Below are positions 9,129 through 18,217 of a stretch of DNA of 64,000 nucleotides, piece by piece. Under the pieces are notes generated by a model. It saw only the letters and a list, made by a program, of their open reading frames with translations. It was not told where the DNA came from and ran no database searches. The position numbers and the translations under genes were made by a program. Location of the stretch: assembly GCF_030124375.1 (NCBI RefSeq), contig NZ_JASKLS010000002.1, positions 201,802 through 265,801 on the forward strand, given 5' to 3'. The DNA comes from Sinorhizobium sp. 6-70. Its GTDB lineage: Bacteria > Pseudomonadota > Alphaproteobacteria > Rhizobiales > Rhizobiaceae. The first letter of the stretch is position 1, and the number at the start of each line of letters is the position of its first letter.

Positions 9129-9368
9129 ATGCCTGTCGTCACCGTACAGGTTACCCGCGAAGGAAGCGCACCGGGCCGCAATTCGGTTACCGCCGAGGAG
9201 AAGGCCGCAATCATCAAGGGCGTCAGCGAGGTGCTCCTCAACGTCCTGAACAAGCCGCTTGAATCGACCTATGTCGTGATCGAGGAAGTCGACCTCGACA
9301 ATTGGGGCTGGGGCGGGCTGCCCACGGTTCAATACCGCCAAAAACGGGCCGCAGGGACAAAGTCCTGA
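9129..9368 (+). CDS. 4-oxalocrotonate tautomerase-family protein
   Basis: A 79-residue protein beginning MPVV, so that after methionine removal Pro1 becomes the catalytic base used by the tautomerase superfamily. The middle contains the amphipathic helix (EEKAAIIKGVSEVLLNVLN) and ends with VIEEVDLDNWGWGG, typical of 4-OT-like proteins. Length is slightly above the usual 62-76 residues. A CAAAGGAG ribosome binding site precedes the ATG. It follows the tyrosine-less SDR and ends at a strong hairpin terminator, suggesting a two-gene SDR-tautomerase operon. The natural substrate is unknown. Confidence 0.88.
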   Translation: MPVVTVQVTREGSAPGRNSVTAEEKAAIIKGVSEVLLNVLNKPLESTYVVIEEVDLDNWGWGGLPTVQYRQKRAAGTKS

Positions 9369-9384
9369 GCCGCAAGCTTGCATT

Positions 9385-9423
9385 CTTGCCGCCTGCCGGT
9401 GCGCCGCGCAGGCGGCAAGTTTC
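9385..9423 (+). terminator. Rho-independent-like terminator after the tautomerase gene
   Basis: Perfect 12-bp arms CTTGCCGCCTGC (9385-9396) and GCAGGCGGCAAG (9408-9419) enclose an 11-base loop and are followed by TTTCT. It sits 16 bases after the tautomerase stop. The U-tract is short. The opposite-strand SDR gene ends at 9494, so it may also act on that transcript. Confidence 0.7.
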
Positions 9424-9493
9424 TCGAAATGAACGAACACTCACCGACGGCACGGCCCGATCACCGCTCGCGTAAGCTGGGCGATCTTGATGG

Positions 9494-10261
9494 TCAGAGG
9501 CAGGTCGTGATCCCGCCGTCGACATAAAGCGTGTGTCCATTGACAAAGGATGATGCACGGCTGGCGAGGAAGACAGCCGCGCCGACGAGTTCATCGACCT
9601 CGCCCCAGCGCGCCGCCGGCGTCCGCTTTTCCAACCACGAAGAAAATTCTTCGCTGTCGACAAGGGCCTGGTTCAACGGCGTCTTGAAATAGCCCGGCGC
9701 AATGGCGTTCACCTGCAAGCCATGCTTCGCCCAGTCGGCGCACATGCCGCGCGTCAGGTTTTTCAAGGCGCCCTTGGTGGCCGTATAGGGGGCGATCCCG
9801 GGACGCGCCAGTTCGCTTTGCACCGAGGCAATGTTGATGATCTTGCCTGCACCGCGCTTGATCATATGCCGGGCGACCGCCTGGCCGACATAGAAGGCGC
9901 TGGAGACGTTGGTCTTCAACAGTTGCTCCCAGCGGTCGGCAGGAAATTCCTCGAGCGGCGTGCGAAACTGCATGCCGGCGTTGTTGACCAGGATGTCGAT
10001 CGGCCCGATGTCCCGCTCGATCGCTTCGACGCCGTTCTTCACTGCATCATAGTCGGTCACGTCGAAATCCGAGATGGCAACGTGATGAGCGGCATCCTTG
10101 AGAGACCCGGCAGCAGCGTCCAGCTTCGAGCGGTCGCGGCCATTGAGCACGATTGAGGCGCCGTGCTCGGCCAGACCGCGCGCCAGCGCAAAGCCGATGC
10201 CTTGCGACGAGCCTGTCACAAGGGCCCGTCTGCCTGCGAGATCAAAAAGTGGAAAAGCCAT
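9494..10261 (-). CDS. SDR oxidoreductase, gluconate 5-dehydrogenase-like
   Basis: A 255-residue classical SDR with TGSSQGIG at 16-23 region, NNAG at 93-96, and intact Ser146, Tyr159 and Lys163 (YTATK). The end (NGHTLYVDGG) is typical of the family. Overall it most resembles gluconate 5-dehydrogenase/IdnO-type enzymes, which reversibly reduce 5-ketogluconate with NADPH, but the group is broad and the substrate assignment is tentative. It is the last gene on the minus strand after the ABC ATPase gene, with a 257-base gap. The half-site CGGAATA at 10286-10292 upstream matches half of the palindrome proposed as IclR operator at 13638-13657. Confidence 0.85.
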   Translation of the reverse strand: MAFPLFDLAGRRALVTGSSQGIGFALARGLAEHGASIVLNGRDRSKLDAAAGSLKDAAHHVAISDFDVTDYDAVKNGVEAIERDIGPIDILVNNAGMQFRTPLEEFPADRWEQLLKTNVSSAFYVGQAVARHMIKRGAGKIINIASVQSELARPGIAPYTATKGALKNLTRGMCADWAKHGLQVNAIAPGYFKTPLNQALVDSEEFSSWLEKRTPAARWGEVDELVGAAVFLASRASSFVNGHTLYVDGGITTCL

Positions 10262-10518
10262 AGCGTTGGTCCCTGCATGTTCGAGCGGAATACGCTCACG
10301 TATGTTCGCGCCATCGCTCTATCACTTGGTTTTTGCCGCATTTACGCGACGTCAGGTGATTCCACCCGACTGCAAGATACTCCAACTGTCGATGCAGGGA
10401 CTACGTGTCAGTCTTCGACCACGAGACTCTTTGCTTTGGGATGGCTTCCTCGACGGCCGACTGGCCGGCGTCGTACGCGCCGCCGCTTCGGCTCTTCCTT
10501 GGCCTCCGACGTGATGAC

Positions 10519-12354
10519 CTAGACCTGGACGAAATGATCCTGTGCGACCTGTTGATAGCGGCGGACCTCCGGAACGTAGTCTGGCGCTCGCAAGGGGCTC
10601 TTCAACTCGTCGCTCGCAACGTTCCGACGCCTGTGACGACGGGTCGGATCGGCGATCGGTACAGCGGCCATGAGCTTCTTCGTATAGGGATGCTGCGGGT
10701 TCTCGAAGACCTGTGCGCGCGGGCCGATCTCGACGATCTCGCCGAGATACATGACCGCAACCCGATGGCTGACGCGTTCGACGACCGCCATGTCGTGGGA
10801 GATGAAGAGATAGGCAAGCCCAAGGCTCGCCTGCAGTTCAAGCAGGAGATTGATGACCTGCGCCTTGATCGACACGTCCAGAGCGGACACGGACTCATCG
10901 GCGACGATGACCTTGGGATCGAGCGCCAGGGCCCGCGCGATGCAGACGCGTTGGCGCTGGCCGCCGGAAAATTCATGCGGGTAACGCGATGCCATGTCCG
11001 GCTGCAGTCCGACGCGCTCGAGCAGGTCGACGACCTTTTCGCGCGCCTGTTTCGCAGAGCCGAGCTTGTGCTCCAGATAGGGCTCGGCGATCGCCGCGCC
11101 GACGGTCATGCGCGGGTTGAGGCTGGCGAAGGGATCCTGGAAGATCATCTGCATGGTTCGGCGCATTTCGCGGAGCGCCTTGCGGTCCATGGCGAGCACG
11201 TCCTTGCCGTCGAGCATGACGGAGCCGCTCTGCGGCTCGATCAGGCGCATGATCGCCCGGCCCGTCGTCGACTTGCCGCAGCCGGATTCGCCGACGAGCG
11301 AAAGCGTCTCGCCCTGCTGGAGGCTAAAGGAAACATTCTCGATCGCGTGTACCCGGCCCTGCAGCTTGCCGAGCAGGCCGGCATGGACGTCAAAGCGCTT
11401 GACGAGGTTCTTCACCTCCAGGATTGGCTTCCGATCCGTCGCAACGGTGTTGGCGCCCTCTCCCAGCACATCCGGCAGGCCGGTGGCGCTGTCGATCTTC
11501 GGAAAGCGCAGAGGCTGCGCTTCACCCTTCATGGAGCCCAGCATTGGCACGGCGGAGAGCAGCGCCCGGGTATAGGGATGCTTGGGTCGAACGAAGATGT
11601 CCTCGGTCCTGCCGGTCTCGACCGCGTCGCCGCGATACATGACGACCGTACGGTCGGCAATCTCGGCGACGACACCCATGTCGTGGGTGATGAAGAGCAC
11701 GGATGTCCCCTCTTCTTCCTGCAGCACCTTGATCAGGTCGAGGATCTGCCCCTGGATCGTCACGTCGAGGGCCGTGGTCGGCTCGTCGGCGATCAGCAGC
11801 TTCGGCCGGCTGGCCAGTGCCATGGCGATCATCACGCGCTGCCGCATGCCGCCGGAGAGGCGATGCGGATACTCGTCGAAACGCGAGGCCGCCGATGGGA
11901 TGCGCACCTTGTCGAGCAGGCGGATGGTCTCGGCCCTACCCTCGGCTTTGGTCATCGGCCGATGACACAGGAGGGCCTCGGAGATCTGGTCACCGATCGT
12001 GAACAGCGGATTGAGGCTGGTCATCGGCTCCTGGAAGATCATCGCGACGTCATTGCCGCGCACCTTGCGCATCTCGCTTTCGGGAAGCTCGAGGATGTTG
12101 CGGCCACCGAGGATCACGCGCCCCTCGGTGCGGCTCGTGTCCTTCTGCAAGAGGCGCATGACCGACAGCGACGTGACGCTTTTGCCGGAACCCGATTCGC
12201 CGACGATAGCGACCGTCTCGCAGGGCGCCACCGAGAAAGAAATGTCGCGAACCACCGGCTTCCAGGCGCCGTCGACCAGAAACGAGGTCGTCAGGTTCTC
12301 GACAGAAAGAACGGGCGCCGTCGGGCGGACAGTCTGCGTGTCGGAGTGGGCCAT
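10519..12354 (-). CDS. Fused dipeptide-type ABC transporter ATPase (DppD-DppF fusion)
   Basis: The 611-residue protein joins two ATP-binding domains of the peptide/nickel/opine importer class. The first (about 15-270) has Walker A GESGSGKS at 53-60, signature LSGGMRQR and Walker [13 protein letters not shown]; the second (about 310-580) has [17 protein letters not shown] and [12 protein letters not shown]. Each is followed by the HPYT oligopeptide C-terminal motif. Start chosen at 12354; an ATG at 12363 is possible but leaves no room for its ribosome binding site. The gene lies 41 bases downstream of the PLP enzyme gene and supplies the ATPase for the DppB/DppC-like permeases encoded at 16330-18140, from which it is split by the iclR gene. 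Confidence 0.9.
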   Translation of the reverse strand: MAHSDTQTVRPTAPVLSVENLTTSFLVDGAWKPVVRDISFSVAPCETVAIVGESGSGKSVTSLSVMRLLQKDTSRTEGRVILGGRNILELPESEMRKVRGNDVAMIFQEPMTSLNPLFTIGDQISEALLCHRPMTKAEGRAETIRLLDKVRIPSAASRFDEYPHRLSGGMRQRVMIAMALASRPKLLIADEPTTALDVTIQGQILDLIKVLQEEEGTSVLFITHDMGVVAEIADRTVVMYRGDAVETGRTEDIFVRPKHPYTRALLSAVPMLGSMKGEAQPLRFPKIDSATGLPDVLGEGANTVATDRKPILEVKNLVKRFDVHAGLLGKLQGRVHAIENVSFSLQQGETLSLVGESGCGKSTTGRAIMRLIEPQSGSVMLDGKDVLAMDRKALREMRRTMQMIFQDPFASLNPRMTVGAAIAEPYLEHKLGSAKQAREKVVDLLERVGLQPDMASRYPHEFSGGQRQRVCIARALALDPKVIVADESVSALDVSIKAQVINLLLELQASLGLAYLFISHDMAVVERVSHRVAVMYLGEIVEIGPRAQVFENPQHPYTKKLMAAVPIADPTRRHRRRNVASDELKSPLRAPDYVPEVRRYQQVAQDHFVQV

Positions 12355-12395
12355 GTCTAACATCCCTTGAGGTTCTGCTCGGTGGTCGCGACGCT

Positions 12396-13595
12396 TCAAT
12401 CGGGCCAGCGCTTGAGGCTTGCGAAGCGGCGCGCGTTGCGTTCGGCAAGGGACGTCGCGATGATCTCGTTCGAATTCCTCGCCTTGGTGAGCTCGGCCGT
12501 GAGCCGCTCGGCAACAACCGTCTCCTGCCCCGGATGCAGGTTGCAGGGGTCCAGGTAGAAATAATTGTGCTCGACCTCGTGATCGCGCACGATCACCGGT
12601 GGCGTGCCGCGGGCGAGCGCATCCGCGAGATCCCAGGCGGTGATATGGGCCTCCTCCGGCGTGATGCTGACGCACAGGCGGTCGAGCGGATTCCCGGTCG
12701 GGTCAGGTTCGATCACCGGCTTGACACCGGGGAGGCTCTCGAGCGTGTCGCGCCAGAGGTGCAGGTAGCCGGTCTCGCGTGCGCGGATGCCGGCGTGATC
12801 GCGCTTCTCCCAGGCTTCGAGCGCAGCCATGACGCCAAGCATGCTTTCCTTGCCGACCTTCATGCCGCGGCCAATGCCTAGGTTCTGCAGGAAGGCGTTG
12901 CGCACCAGTCGCTTCGAGCCGGCGACGATGCCCGAGGTCGGCCCGCCCAGGAACTTGTGACCGGAATAAAGTGCAATGTCCGCGCCCGCCGCGAGGAAGC
13001 CCCTGAGATCGTACTCGGAGGCCGCGTCGACGATGACCGGCACGCCCTTGGCATGGCAGACTTCGACGAATTCGCTGAGGCCGACCAGACCGTATTGCAC
13101 GACGTGGTGGGAAACGACGTACACAGCGGCGGCGGTGCGCTCATTGATAGCGCCTTCGACATGATGGCGATGGGTCGAGGTGGCCTGGCCGACGAGTACG
13201 GGCTTGGCTCCGGCGAGGCGGATTGCCTGGTCCACGGGCGCTCCGTAGCTAACGACGTGGCCCATCTGGATGATGACCTCGTTCTTGAGCCCCGCCGTAT
13301 CCGGCAGGCGCTCGATCGCGGCGATGTCGTCGCCCGTCATCGCGCCGGCGACGGCGAGGCTGATGCCGGCGGAGCAGGAGGCGGTAACGAACCCCGCCTC
13401 GCCGCCCGTCAGTCGCGCGATCGCCGGGCTTACCTTGCGTTGCAGGTCGTTGATCTCCACGAATTGCGGCAGTATGGCTGTCATCGCGGCGATCGCTTCC
13501 GGAACCACGATCGATGCGCCGAGGCTGGTCATCGTGCCGGATACGTTGATAACGGGACGAAGTCCGAGGGCGTCGCGGATGTCGCGGTCAGGCAT
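12396..13595 (-). CDS. SelA-like PLP-dependent enzyme (DgaE/EF0838-type), probable ammonia-lyase or aldolase
   Basis: The 399-residue protein has a fold type I PLP enzyme layout. The Schiff-base lysine is most likely Lys214 in [12 protein letters not shown], matching the SG(D/H)KxLGGP signature of the SelA/D-glucosaminate-6-phosphate ammonia-lyase group, and Asp190 (VPVIVDAAS) is the ring-nitrogen aspartate. An early [10 protein letters not shown] motif is also typical. The start at 13595 is supported by GGAG 7 bases upstream. Members of this group are often encoded near cog3964 amidohydrolases, as here (15121-16326). Likely chemistry is elimination or deamination of an acidic or hydroxy D-amino acid produced by the amidohydrolase; the substrate is unknown. 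It is not tRNA-Sec synthase: there is no selenocysteine machinery around it. Confidence 0.82.
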   Translation of the reverse strand: MPDRDIRDALGLRPVINVSGTMTSLGASIVVPEAIAAMTAILPQFVEINDLQRKVSPAIARLTGGEAGFVTASCSAGISLAVAGAMTGDDIAAIERLPDTAGLKNEVIIQMGHVVSYGAPVDQAIRLAGAKPVLVGQATSTHRHHVEGAINERTAAAVYVVSHHVVQYGLVGLSEFVEVCHAKGVPVIVDAASEYDLRGFLAAGADIALYSGHKFLGGPTSGIVAGSKRLVRNAFLQNLGIGRGMKVGKESMLGVMAALEAWEKRDHAGIRARETGYLHLWRDTLESLPGVKPVIEPDPTGNPLDRLCVSITPEEAHITAWDLADALARGTPPVIVRDHEVEHNYFYLDPCNLHPGQETVVAERLTAELTKARNSNEIIATSLAERNARRFASLKRWPD

Positions 13596-13637
13596 AGTGA
13601 TCTCCATCAGATTTTCTCGCATGCGAGGCACAAAGAG

Positions 13638-13657
13638 TATTCCGTTTTTGCGGAATA
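13638..13657. promoter_or_regulatory. Palindromic candidate operator for the IclR regulator
   Basis: A perfect palindrome with 7-bp arms, TATTCCG (13638-13644) and CGGAATA (13651-13657), separated by TTTTTG. It lies in the divergent region between the PLP enzyme gene and iclR, about 43 bases upstream of the former. IclR-family proteins commonly bind such TTCC/GGAA palindromes. A TATTCCA/TGGAATA pair lies upstream of the dppA-like gene (19768-19774 and 19801-19807). Confidence 0.55.
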
Positions 13658-13661
13658 TCTA

Positions 13662-13674
13662 CCATAATAATGTT
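13662..13674. promoter_or_regulatory. Shared promoter motif CCATAATWATGTT, copy 1
   Basis: CCATAATAATGTT lies next to the TATTCCG palindrome upstream of the PLP enzyme gene. The same 13-mer, with one difference, is found at 19772-19784 upstream of the solute-binding-protein gene of the same block, in the same orientation. The core CATAATNATG is palindromic or nearly so. It may be part of the operator or hold the -10 region of minus-strand promoters. Confidence 0.5.
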
Positions 13675-13758
13675 ACTTAAGCGATCGCCCCGCGCCCGTC
13701 GGTCAGGCATTCCGCCATCCGCGGCGGGGCGCATCTGACGCGGTACGGGAGCAGAGTC

Positions 13759-14571
13759 GTGGACAGCAACGCAATTGAAGCCGAACGCAATTCCGGGCCG
13801 ACTGGCAAGGCGCGCCGCTCGCGCGTCAGCGGCATGGACCGGGCGCTGCAGGTGCTCGATTTCCTTTATGAAACCGGTTCGCCAAGCAGCGTCTATGCGA
13901 TCGCCAAGGCTGTCGGTGCACCGCTTTCCACCATCTACGTAACCGTCGATGACATGGTGGAGAAGAACCTTCTCAGTCGCGATGCCGATGGGGCGGTCTG
14001 GCTCGGCGACCGCCTTTACCACTATGGCCTCGCCTATGCCCGCTCGCTCGATTTCCTGGGTGTCGCCACCCGCGAGATGCATGATCTCGGCCGCGAGGTT
14101 TCCGAAACCATCCAGCTCTGCGGCCGCGACGGCGACTATATGCAGGTGCTCGCCATGGCGGACGGCCCGGGCCATTTCCAGGTCACGTCTCGCGTCGGCA
14201 CGCGTGTGCCGCTCAACTGGACCGCATCGGGCCGGCTGCTGGTCGGGCATCTTCCGGCCGACGAGCGGCTCGAACTCTTTCGCCGCTGTGCCCGCTCCTC
14301 GCCGACCGGCCGTGCCGACATCGACCCGGCGATCCTTTCGACACAGGCGGAAAGCGCCCTTGCGGCGAAACTCTCGATCCAGGCCGGCGAATCCGATTAT
14401 GCCGTTGCCTGCGTCGCCGCACCGATCCTCGACGACAAGGGAAGTTGCGTCGCGACCATCTCCATTGTCCTGCCCGAGCAGAAGGTCCTCGACGACCGGG
14501 ACCACTACGCCCGGCACGTCCAGGTTTCCGCCGAGCGGATCGAGAAGATGATGGGCTGGCGCAGCCATTGA
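13759..14571 (+). CDS. IclR-family transcriptional regulator
   Basis: A 270-residue protein with an N-terminal winged helix-turn-helix (about 24-85, MDRALQVLDFLYETGSPSSV then the PLSTIYVTVDDMVEK recognition region) and an IclR effector domain from about 100 to 262, with RVGTRVPLNWTASGRLL as the typical pocket-lining segment. Translation probably starts at GTG 13759, which has GGAG 7 bases upstream. It sits inside the minus-strand catabolic block, divergent from the PLP enzyme gene and convergent with the ridA-like gene, so it very likely controls the block in response to the imported compound or a catabolite. Confidence 0.9.
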   Translation: MDSNAIEAERNSGPTGKARRSRVSGMDRALQVLDFLYETGSPSSVYAIAKAVGAPLSTIYVTVDDMVEKNLLSRDADGAVWLGDRLYHYGLAYARSLDFLGVATREMHDLGREVSETIQLCGRDGDYMQVLAMADGPGHFQVTSRVGTRVPLNWTASGRLLVGHLPADERLELFRRCARSSPTGRADIDPAILSTQAESALAAKLSIQAGESDYAVACVAAPILDDKGSCVATISIVLPEQKVLDDRDHYARHVQVSAERIEKMMGWRSH

Positions 14572-14586
14572 TCGCTTCCTCCGCAG

Positions 14587-15084
14587 TCAGTCGTGAAGTG
14601 CGACGATCGCTTCGATCTCGACGGTGATGTTGCCTGGCAGCGAGCCGAAGCCGACCGCCGAGCGCGCATGTTGACCCGCCTCGCCGAAAACGTCGATCAT
14701 CAGGTCCGAGCAGCCATTGATCACCCGCGGGTGTTCGCGGAATTCCGGCACGGCGTTGACCATGCCGAGGATCTTGACGATGCGTTTGACCCGGCCGAGA
14801 TCGCCGAGCGCGTCGTGCATCACCGCCAGCAGGTTGATGCCCGTCAGCCGGGCATGGTCGTAGGCGCTTTCGACGTCCACCTCGGCGCCGACCTTGCCGG
14901 AATGCAGGTGGCCGTTGACCTCGCGCGGACCCTGGCCGGAAAGGTAGAGGATGTTGCCTTCCCGGACATACGTCACGAAATTGGCGATCGGCGGCGGCGC
15001 CGGAGGAAGATCGATGCCGAGGACGGCCAGGCGCTCATAGGGTGAGGCCGGCGAACGATCCGCTTTCTTGTCCAAGCTGTTCAC
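14587..15084 (-). CDS. RidA (YjgF/YER057c/UK114)-family protein
   Basis: The 165-residue protein has the RidA fold signature in its C-terminal half, including an arginine in ARSAVGFGSLP and the closing VEIEAIVALHD, positions that in RidA bind the carboxylate and assist hydrolysis of enamine/imine intermediates. It is longer than RidA itself (about 130 residues) owing to an N-terminal extension with a PPAPPP segment. It lies 36 bases downstream of the amidohydrolase gene in the same direction. Next to a PLP enzyme of the elimination type, removal of a reactive 2-aminoacrylate-like product is the natural guess, but the paralogue could be a specific hydrolase. Confidence 0.85.
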   Translation of the reverse strand: MNSLDKKADRSPASPYERLAVLGIDLPPAPPPIANFVTYVREGNILYLSGQGPREVNGHLHSGKVGAEVDVESAYDHARLTGINLLAVMHDALGDLGRVKRIVKILGMVNAVPEFREHPRVINGCSDLMIDVFGEAGQHARSAVGFGSLPGNITVEIEAIVALHD

Positions 15085-15120
15085 GCGAATTCCTGTCAGG
15101 TTTCTATTCTTCTGTCTGCT

Positions 15121-16326
15121 TCAACGGTAGCTGAAGCCGTGGCTGTGGTCGGGGCATTCGACATGCTGCGGCTGGTAGCGGTTGGCCGCGACGAGATGGC
15201 TGCCCATCACGGCAAAACGCGGCTCGAAAAGGCGGCTGAGATGAGCCTCGGCGCCGAGCGAATCGAAGACCTTCAGATCGGAGTCAACGAGGTCGAAAAT
15301 GGTGAATTCGGCGCGGGCGCCGACGTGCAGGAGGTCGTTCATCGGCAGGCGGATGACCGAGGCCGGCGCATGGGTCACAGCCTCGACGACCTTTTCGAAG
15401 GGCATGCCAACGCTCAGGAGCTTCGACATGGTGGTGCCGAGGTCCCAGACCGACTGGTTCATGCTGCGCAGATGCACGTCGGTGGAGATTGAGAAAGGCA
15501 TGAGGCCGCGCTCGATGGCGACCTCGGCAACCCGGAAGGAGAACGAGGCGCCGCCGTGGCCGATGTCGAGGCGGATGCCTTCACCGGCGCAGCGTTCGGC
15601 GAGCGCAAACAGATCCTCGTCTTCGATGATGCTGCTGCCGGCCTTGCCGTTGAAGCAGTGCGTGACGATGTCGCCAGGTCCGAGGATTTCGAGCACCTCG
15701 TCGTAGAGCGCCGGCGGCTCGCCGACATGCACCATCATCGGAATCTTCAGGATCTTGGCGATCTTCTTGCCGAGCTTGACCGGGGTCACGCCCCAGGAGC
15801 CGGTGATCACGTGGCTCGCGCGCACCTTGAGCCCGACGATGTGCTCGCGGTTCGCCTCGTAGCAGGCAATAATGCGGTCGATGTCGATCGAGCGGATGTC
15901 GCTGAGTTCGCTCACCCGGTTGCAGGCAACGAGACCAATCGAGCCGAGATTGAGGAACGCCTTGATGCGCTCTCGCGACGGCTCGATGATATATTCGCGG
16001 AAGCCGTGGAAGTTCGCCTCTCCCGCAGAGCCGGCATCGACGATCGTCGTGACGCCGCGCTCCAGGCCGCAGACCTGCGGACGCACGGAGATATCGGTGC
16101 CACCGTGCCAGACGTGGGCATGAAGATCGATCCAACCGGGCGAGATCCAGGCGCCTTTGCCGTCGACGCGGCGAGCGCCTTCCGGCGCCGAAAGGCCTTT
16201 TCCGACCGTCGCGATCTTCCCATCGGCGCCGACGAGAATGTCGATCGTTTCGGCGGGCGACGGCGTGCCGAGGGCGACGGGTTTGACGTTGCTGATGAGA
16301 ATGGGCTCAGCGGTACCGTTTGGCAT
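15121..16326 (-). CDS. Amidohydrolase of the cog3964 type (often misannotated dihydroorotase)
   Basis: The 401-residue TIM-barrel metallohydrolase has all expected metal ligands: His69 and His71 (DLHAH), Lys166 (VGLKVRAS, carboxylated lysine position), His199 (MVHVGEPP), His222 (VTHCF) and catalytic Asp282 (STDVH). The pattern fits the cog3964 group, whose Agrobacterium member Atu3266 was reported to cleave acetyl esters of alpha-hydroxy acids and not dihydroorotate. Stop and start signals place it 3 bases after the DppC-like gene and 36 before the ridA-like gene, so it belongs to the importer operon. Deacylation of the imported compound is the likely first catabolic step; the true substrate is unknown. 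Confidence 0.85.
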   Translation of the reverse strand: MPNGTAEPILISNVKPVALGTPSPAETIDILVGADGKIATVGKGLSAPEGARRVDGKGAWISPGWIDLHAHVWHGGTDISVRPQVCGLERGVTTIVDAGSAGEANFHGFREYIIEPSRERIKAFLNLGSIGLVACNRVSELSDIRSIDIDRIIACYEANREHIVGLKVRASHVITGSWGVTPVKLGKKIAKILKIPMMVHVGEPPALYDEVLEILGPGDIVTHCFNGKAGSSIIEDEDLFALAERCAGEGIRLDIGHGGASFSFRVAEVAIERGLMPFSISTDVHLRSMNQSVWDLGTTMSKLLSVGMPFEKVVEAVTHAPASVIRLPMNDLLHVGARAEFTIFDLVDSDLKVFDSLGAEAHLSRLFEPRFAVMGSHLVAANRYQPQHVECPDHSHGFSYR

Positions 16327-16329
16327 GGA

Positions 16330-17199
16330 TCAGAGGTCCTTTCTGAGGCGGGGGTCGAGCAGGTCGCGCAGACCATCGCCAACCATCTGGAGGGACAAGA
16401 CCGAGAGCACGATGGCAATACCGGGAAACAGCGTCACCCAGTCGGCTTGTCCGATATATTGACGGCCTGCGGCGATCATCGTGCCCCAGGTCGGGATTTC
16501 AGGGCTCACGCCGACGCCGAGGAAAGAGAGCCCGGCTTCAGCGAGCATGGCGTGGGCGAAAAGGAAGGTGCCCTGCACCAGGATCGGCGAGACGAGATTA
16601 CGCAGCACGTGCCGTGTCATGATATGAGGCGTCGAGATGCCGAGCGCCCGGGCCGCCTCGATATAGGGCAGTTCGCGGATCACCAGCGTGGAAGCGCGCA
16701 CCACACGTGCAAGCCTCGGCGCATAGACGACGCTCAACGCGACGATGACGGTCGTCAGCGACGGGCCGAGGGCGGCGACGAGCGCGATCGCGAGCAGGAT
16801 GTCCGGAAAGGCCATCATGGCGTCGATCAGCCGGGCGATCGGCGTGTCGAGCCTGGGGAAAAAGCCGGCCACGAGCCCCATGACCACCCCGATCACGGTT
16901 GCAAGCGCCACCACCGCGGCGCCGACGAGAAGCGAAAGCCGACCGGCATAGATAGTGCGTGAGAACACGTCGCGGCCGAACTCGTCCGTGCCGAAGAACC
17001 ACTGCAGGCTTGGCGGCGACAGCCGGTTGACGATCGAGAGCTTGCCGGGCGCATAAGGCGCGACAAGCGGCGCGAAGACGGCAAGCAGCACGAAGACGGC
17101 GAGGACGATAAGCCCGAAGGCGACCGTCTTGCGTTTGAAAAGGCGCCGCAGGAATTTCTGGCCTTCGCTCGGCGCGGGGTTTGATACGGTGGCGGACAT
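16330..17199 (-). CDS. Peptide/opine-type ABC transporter permease, DppC-like
   Basis: The 289-residue inner-membrane protein has an N-terminal helix (FGLIVLAVFVLLAVFAPLVAP), the Gly-Thr-Asp FGTDEFGRDVFSR motif typical of DppC/OppC proteins, and the EAA loop in EAARALGISTPHIMTRHVL that contacts the ATPase. It ends DGLRDLLDPRLRKDL, also family-typical. The ATG shares its A with the TGA stop of the DppB-like gene (TGATG), which fixes the start despite a much longer open frame upstream. It works with the DppB-like permease, the fused ATPase and the binding protein of this block. Confidence 0.92.
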   Translation of the reverse strand: MSATVSNPAPSEGQKFLRRLFKRKTVAFGLIVLAVFVLLAVFAPLVAPYAPGKLSIVNRLSPPSLQWFFGTDEFGRDVFSRTIYAGRLSLLVGAAVVALATVIGVVMGLVAGFFPRLDTPIARLIDAMMAFPDILLAIALVAALGPSLTTVIVALSVVYAPRLARVVRASTLVIRELPYIEAARALGISTPHIMTRHVLRNLVSPILVQGTFLFAHAMLAEAGLSFLGVGVSPEIPTWGTMIAAGRQYIGQADWVTLFPGIAIVLSVLSLQMVGDGLRDLLDPRLRKDL

Positions 17200-18140
17200 C
17201 AGTAGCGCACCCTTGGGTCGACGAGGAGATAGAGCATGTCGATCGCGAAATTGATGAGCACGTAGAGCGCGGCGATCACCAGCAGCGCGCCCTGGATCAC
17301 CGGATAGTCGCGCCTGAGCACAGCGGAGACGACGAGATTGCCCACGCCCGGCAGGCCGAAGACGGTTTCGGTGACGACAGCGCCGGAGATCAGGACCGCC
17401 GCGGTGAGCCCGATGATGGTGAGGATCGGTATCAGCGCGTTCTTCAGTGCATGCTTCATTACCACGCGCCGTTCGCCAAGGCCCTTGGCACGGGCGGTGC
17501 GGATGAAATCGTCGCCGAGTACGTCTAGCATCGAGGCACGGGTAAAGCGCAGAATGAGCGCCGAGGAGACGACGCCGAGCGCGATCGCCGGCAGTGTCAG
17601 ATGATACATGCGCTCCAGGAACGATGCGCCGGGTCCGCCATAGCCCGAGACCGGGAACCAGCCGAGCCGCACGGCGAGCACCTGGATCAGGATGAGGCCG
17701 AGCCAGAAGCTCGGCACGCTGGCGGCAAGCATCGCCAGCGTCGTCGCCGCCTGGTCGACGAGCGAGCCGCGCCGATAGGCGGCATAAATGCCGATCGGCA
17801 GCGCGATGGCGCTCGCGATGAGAATGGAGAACAGCGTGAGGAAGAAGGTCGGCTCGGCCCGTTCGGCGAGCGCCGACGTCACCGGCTGGTTGAGGAAGAT
17901 CGACTGGCCGAGATCCCCCTGGAGCAACTGGCCTATGTAATAGACATATTGCAGGACCAGCGACTGGTCGAGGCCGAGCCGGCTGCGCAGTGCGGCGATG
18001 TCTTCCTGCGTCGCTTCCGGCCCGAGCATCACGGCGGCGGGGTCGCCCGGCGTCACGCGCACGATGACGAACACGATCGTGACGACGAGCGCCATGACGA
18101 CGATCATGCCGAAAAGGCGCTGAAGGATGTAGCGTATCAT
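17199..18140 (-). CDS. Peptide/opine-type ABC transporter permease, DppB-like
   Basis: A 313-residue permease starting MIRYILQRLFGMIVVM, the classic DppB/OppB N-terminus, with RVTPGDPA after the first helix. An EAA-like loop (TARAKGLGERRVVMKHALKNA) precedes the last helices, and VFGLPGVGNLVVSAVLRRDYPVIQG matches the conserved C-terminal block in shortened form. It follows the binding-protein gene after a 77-base spacer that contains a perfect hairpin, and overlaps the DppC-like gene by one base. Membership in the same importer is clear; the transported substrate is not. Confidence 0.92.
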   Translation of the reverse strand: MIRYILQRLFGMIVVMALVVTIVFVIVRVTPGDPAAVMLGPEATQEDIAALRSRLGLDQSLVLQYVYYIGQLLQGDLGQSIFLNQPVTSALAERAEPTFFLTLFSILIASAIALPIGIYAAYRRGSLVDQAATTLAMLAASVPSFWLGLILIQVLAVRLGWFPVSGYGGPGASFLERMYHLTLPAIALGVVSSALILRFTRASMLDVLGDDFIRTARAKGLGERRVVMKHALKNALIPILTIIGLTAAVLISGAVVTETVFGLPGVGNLVVSAVLRRDYPVIQGALLVIAALYVLINFAIDMLYLLVDPRVRY

Positions 18141-18175
18141 GGTGACCTCGAACTTCTCTCAGGCGCACGCCGCAT

Positions 18176-18200
18176 TCCGGCGAGCACGAGGCTCGCCGGA
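18176..18200 (-). promoter_or_regulatory. Intercistronic hairpin after the binding-protein gene (dpp-type operon)
   Basis: Perfect 10-bp arms TCCGGCGAGC and GCTCGCCGGA with a 5-base loop lie between the dppA-like stop (18218) and dppB-like start (18140). There is no U-tract, so mRNA 3'-end protection of the binding-protein message or partial attenuation fits better than full termination. Confidence 0.65.
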
Positions 18201-18217
18201 GGGTTCTGGTGCGAGCA

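Noticed and set aside
10405..12360. A very long open frame (651 codons) on the plus strand
   Set aside because: It is antisense to the fused DppD-DppF ATPase, has no family features and rich Asp/His/Arg composition typical of shadow frames in GC-rich DNA.
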